From Clostridiaceae bacterium (GTDB taxonomy: Bacteria > Bacillota > Clostridia > Acetivibrionales > DUMB01), in the NCBI GenBank assembly GCA_012840085.1, contig DUMB01000080.1:1-64000 (forward strand): a stretch of DNA of 64,000 nucleotides. The letters run 5' to 3'. The notes under the pieces were generated by a model. It was not told the DNA's origin. It saw nothing but the letters and a program-made list of their open reading frames with translations, and ran no database searches. Below are positions 62,134 through 64,000 of this stretch, piece by piece. Numbering within the stretch: the stretch's first letter is position 1; every line of letters starts with the position of its first letter. The position numbers and the translations under genes were made by a program.

Positions 62134-63971
62134 TTTGACTCCCTTCTCTCAATAAAAGGCAGCGTTATTCTTACATTAGTGCCCTTACCTGGTTTACTTT
62201 GCACCTTAATCCCATATTCATTGCCGTAATTGATTTTGATTCTCTCATCAACATTGGATAAACCAATGCCCGAAAGTTTTTTATTTTTTCCTCTATGCTC
62301 TATGCTATGAATATCAAAGCCTTTTCCATTGTCCTTAATATCAATCAGCAGTTTATCATTCATTCTGTATATGTCAATTTTTATTTCAATTTCTGATTGC
62401 TCATCATCACTTATTCCATGGATAATTGAATTTTCAACAATAGGCTGCAGAATAAATTTTAAAATCGGAACATTTTTCAGATTTTCCTCAATATCATATA
62501 CCAGGGAAAATGCATTACCATAGCGAATGCGCTGTATAGTAGCGTAATTGTTCAAATTGTTAATCTCATTTTCAATTGTTACCATTTCATTTTTATTGAT
62601 TATGGTATCCTTAAGGAGGCCTGAAAGAGCTTCGAGACCTTCGCACAATGTGTTGTTCTTGCTCAGCATTGCGGTCCATTTCAGAGAATTCAGAGTATTA
62701 AAAAGAAAATGCGGATTTATTTGAGCCTGAAGCATTTTCAACTCGGCTTCGCGCTTCGCTGTCTGCTCTTTTTTTACATTCTCAAGCAATCCTTTTAACT
62801 TTTCAACCATAATTCTTATTCCTTTTGCCAAAAAGCCCACTTCATCATTGTTACTGTCATCTATAGATGTATCAAGCTTGCCAAAGCTGATTTCCATTGC
62901 AGCTTCAACAATTCTTTTCATTGGGATATTTACGCTCAGGTATATAAGCATGCATAAAACAACTGAAATAGTTGCAACTATAATGCTGACCAGTACAACG
63001 CCATTTCTTACTTCAACCGATTCAGAGTTTATATAACTAAATGGTATCTGAGCGACAAGATACCATTTAGCAGGACTGATTTCCGCAATTGCTATCAGAT
63101 TTTTATTTTTGCCGTCATAATCAATATATGTAAAATTATTTTTTTTGTAGTTTTCCATAAGCCTGTCAAAAAAACCATTTTTATTATACGTACTTCCTTT
63201 TTGTATTTCAGCGGAAACTGATGACACTACGACACCATTGCTGTCGCAAATAAAAATTTTGCTGCCTTTTCCCATGTTTACGTTTTTGTATATCTGATTT
63301 GCAAAAACTTTTTCATCAACTACAATCATCAGATGTCCCAATTTCTGATCAGGGTCTTCTTTTAAATTAATCCACCTGCTTATAACAATACAATCCGAGC
63401 CACTCACCGATCTGGTATATGTAAAATACAGATTGCTCTTTGATTCATCGGTACCTTTTAGAATTCTTGCTGTCTCACTGTCCCTGTAAATCTCATAGCC
63501 AAGATCATATAATACCCTTCCGTCAAGAAGTCTGATGTGTATATTTTTTAAATTGTTGAAACCATATATTCTTCGATTCAGTTTTTGAGTGCTGAGTTTG
63601 TCCAGATACTCAAATTTATCAAGATCACTCATTTTATCATAATTCTTAAGCCCATCCTGGATATCCTCATCAATTATTATTTCTTCAGTCAGGGATTCAT
63701 ACCTGAACAAAACATTGTTAATATTCTTGGATATTTCCGTAAGTACCTGTTCTGAATATAGTGAAAGCTTTGACTGGAGAGATTTTTCATAACTGTAAAT
63801 AGAGTATATTCCGACAATTATTATCGGAAATATGGAGATTGAGGTAAAAGCAAGCAGTAATCTTTTCCTTATGGAAATTTTTCTTAATATAAATACAATG
63901 CGCTCAATGAGTGACCTCATTTTTTTTGCCATTTTTGATTTACTCAGAAATGCATTAAACAAGCATTTCAT
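62118..63971 (-). CDS. YesM-type sensor histidine kinase
   Basis: This 617-residue membrane kinase has two membrane segments (about 38-60 and 325-345) bracketing an extracellular dCache-like sensor, then a HAMP domain, the His-kinase motif QINPHFLFNTLNSLKW (phospho-acceptor His), and a C-terminal ATPase domain with IVENSIIHG and DNGKGF...GIGLSNVDERI. It belongs to the 5TM-independent YesM class that pairs with YesN. It should sense an extracellular saccharide and signal to the adjacent regulator. The start ATG 63971 has GGAAGCG upstream; I see the whole gene, though its promoter lies outside the window. Confidence 0.92.
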   Translation of the reverse strand: MKCLFNAFLSKSKMAKKMRSLIERIVFILRKISIRKRLLLAFTSISIFPIIIVGIYSIYSYEKSLQSKLSLYSEQVLTEISKNINNVLFRYESLTEEIIIDEDIQDGLKNYDKMSDLDKFEYLDKLSTQKLNRRIYGFNNLKNIHIRLLDGRVLYDLGYEIYRDSETARILKGTDESKSNLYFTYTRSVSGSDCIVISRWINLKEDPDQKLGHLMIVVDEKVFANQIYKNVNMGKGSKIFICDSNGVVVSSVSAEIQKGSTYNKNGFFDRLMENYKKNNFTYIDYDGKNKNLIAIAEISPAKWYLVAQIPFSYINSESVEVRNGVVLVSIIVATISVVLCMLIYLSVNIPMKRIVEAAMEISFGKLDTSIDDSNNDEVGFLAKGIRIMVEKLKGLLENVKKEQTAKREAELKMLQAQINPHFLFNTLNSLKWTAMLSKNNTLCEGLEALSGLLKDTIINKNEMVTIENEINNLNNYATIQRIRYGNAFSLVYDIEENLKNVPILKFILQPIVENSIIHGISDDEQSEIEIKIDIYRMNDKLLIDIKDNGKGFDIHSIEHRGKNKKLSGIGLSNVDERIKINYGNEYGIKVQSKPGKGTNVRITLPFIERRESKCIRS

Positions 63972-64000
63972 ATTTTGCGCTTCCTTTATATGATATTATA

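Overview
The window looks like chromosome from a low-GC, spore-forming member of the Clostridia. The evidence is a complete Spo0A, an HrcA/CIRCE-controlled groESL operon, a long-form Hpf, HisZ-dependent short HisG, a YesM/YesN two-component system, and strong GGAGG ribosome sites with frequent TTG/GTG starts. Plant-polysaccharide genes fit a saccharolytic, possibly cellulolytic, clostridium, but I cannot name the species.

Layout. 1-5 kb: the end of a manganese catalase gene, tRNA-Lys, a DUF1858 protein, a two-subunit class I fumarase, a Usp-like protein, HU and Spo0A. 5-17.5 kb: aroA-aroC, a THUMP RNA methyltransferase, an IS200/IS605 tnpB remnant, tsaE-tsaB-rimI, an amidohydrolase, uvsE, a cobalamin-dependent methionine synthase reactivation-domain protein, an MgtC-like protein and a secreted GH18 protein. 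17.7-20 kb: groES-groEL. 20-30.3 kb: a histidine operon, hisZ-G-D-C-B-purC-H-A-F-IE, followed by a TPR gene. 30.9-37.4 kb: a HAD phosphatase, two small cysteine-rich proteins, pcrA, hpf, a DnaA-box cluster and an Fe-S aldo/keto reductase. 37.6-42.1 kb: a GH2 beta-galactosidase divergent from an AraC regulator. 42.2-44.1 kb: glutamate 2,3-aminomutase behind a ydaO-type c-di-AMP riboswitch. 44.1-47.7 kb: a three-gene nucleotidyltransferase/glycosyltransferase/glycan-protein operon with a CIRCE operator on a consensus promoter. 48.3-64 kb: a saccharide-use locus with a PfkB kinase, GH29 fucosidase, PpiC foldase, secreted beta-helix protein, GH112 phosphorylase, a sugar ABC transporter and YesN/YesM regulators.

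How it works together. The last 16 kb reads as sense-import-phosphorolyse-phosphorylate: YesM/YesN sense, the lipoprotein and two permeases import a galactosyl disaccharide, GH112 cleaves it with phosphate, and secreted or cytoplasmic glycosidases prepare the substrate. Two stress circuits stand out. A c-di-AMP riboswitch appears to control synthesis of beta-glutamate, an osmolyte. HrcA (through CIRCE) appears to control a glycan-building operon together with groESL.

A striking property of the region is that many spacers are built of short degenerate tandem repeats. Their unit length (12, 15, 16, 18, 19, 20, 21, 23 or 24 bp) and sequence differ from spacer to spacer, and some run into the 3' ends of genes. 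The 3' end of hisD carries a 37-bp tandem copy that differs from its partner almost only at synonymous sites.
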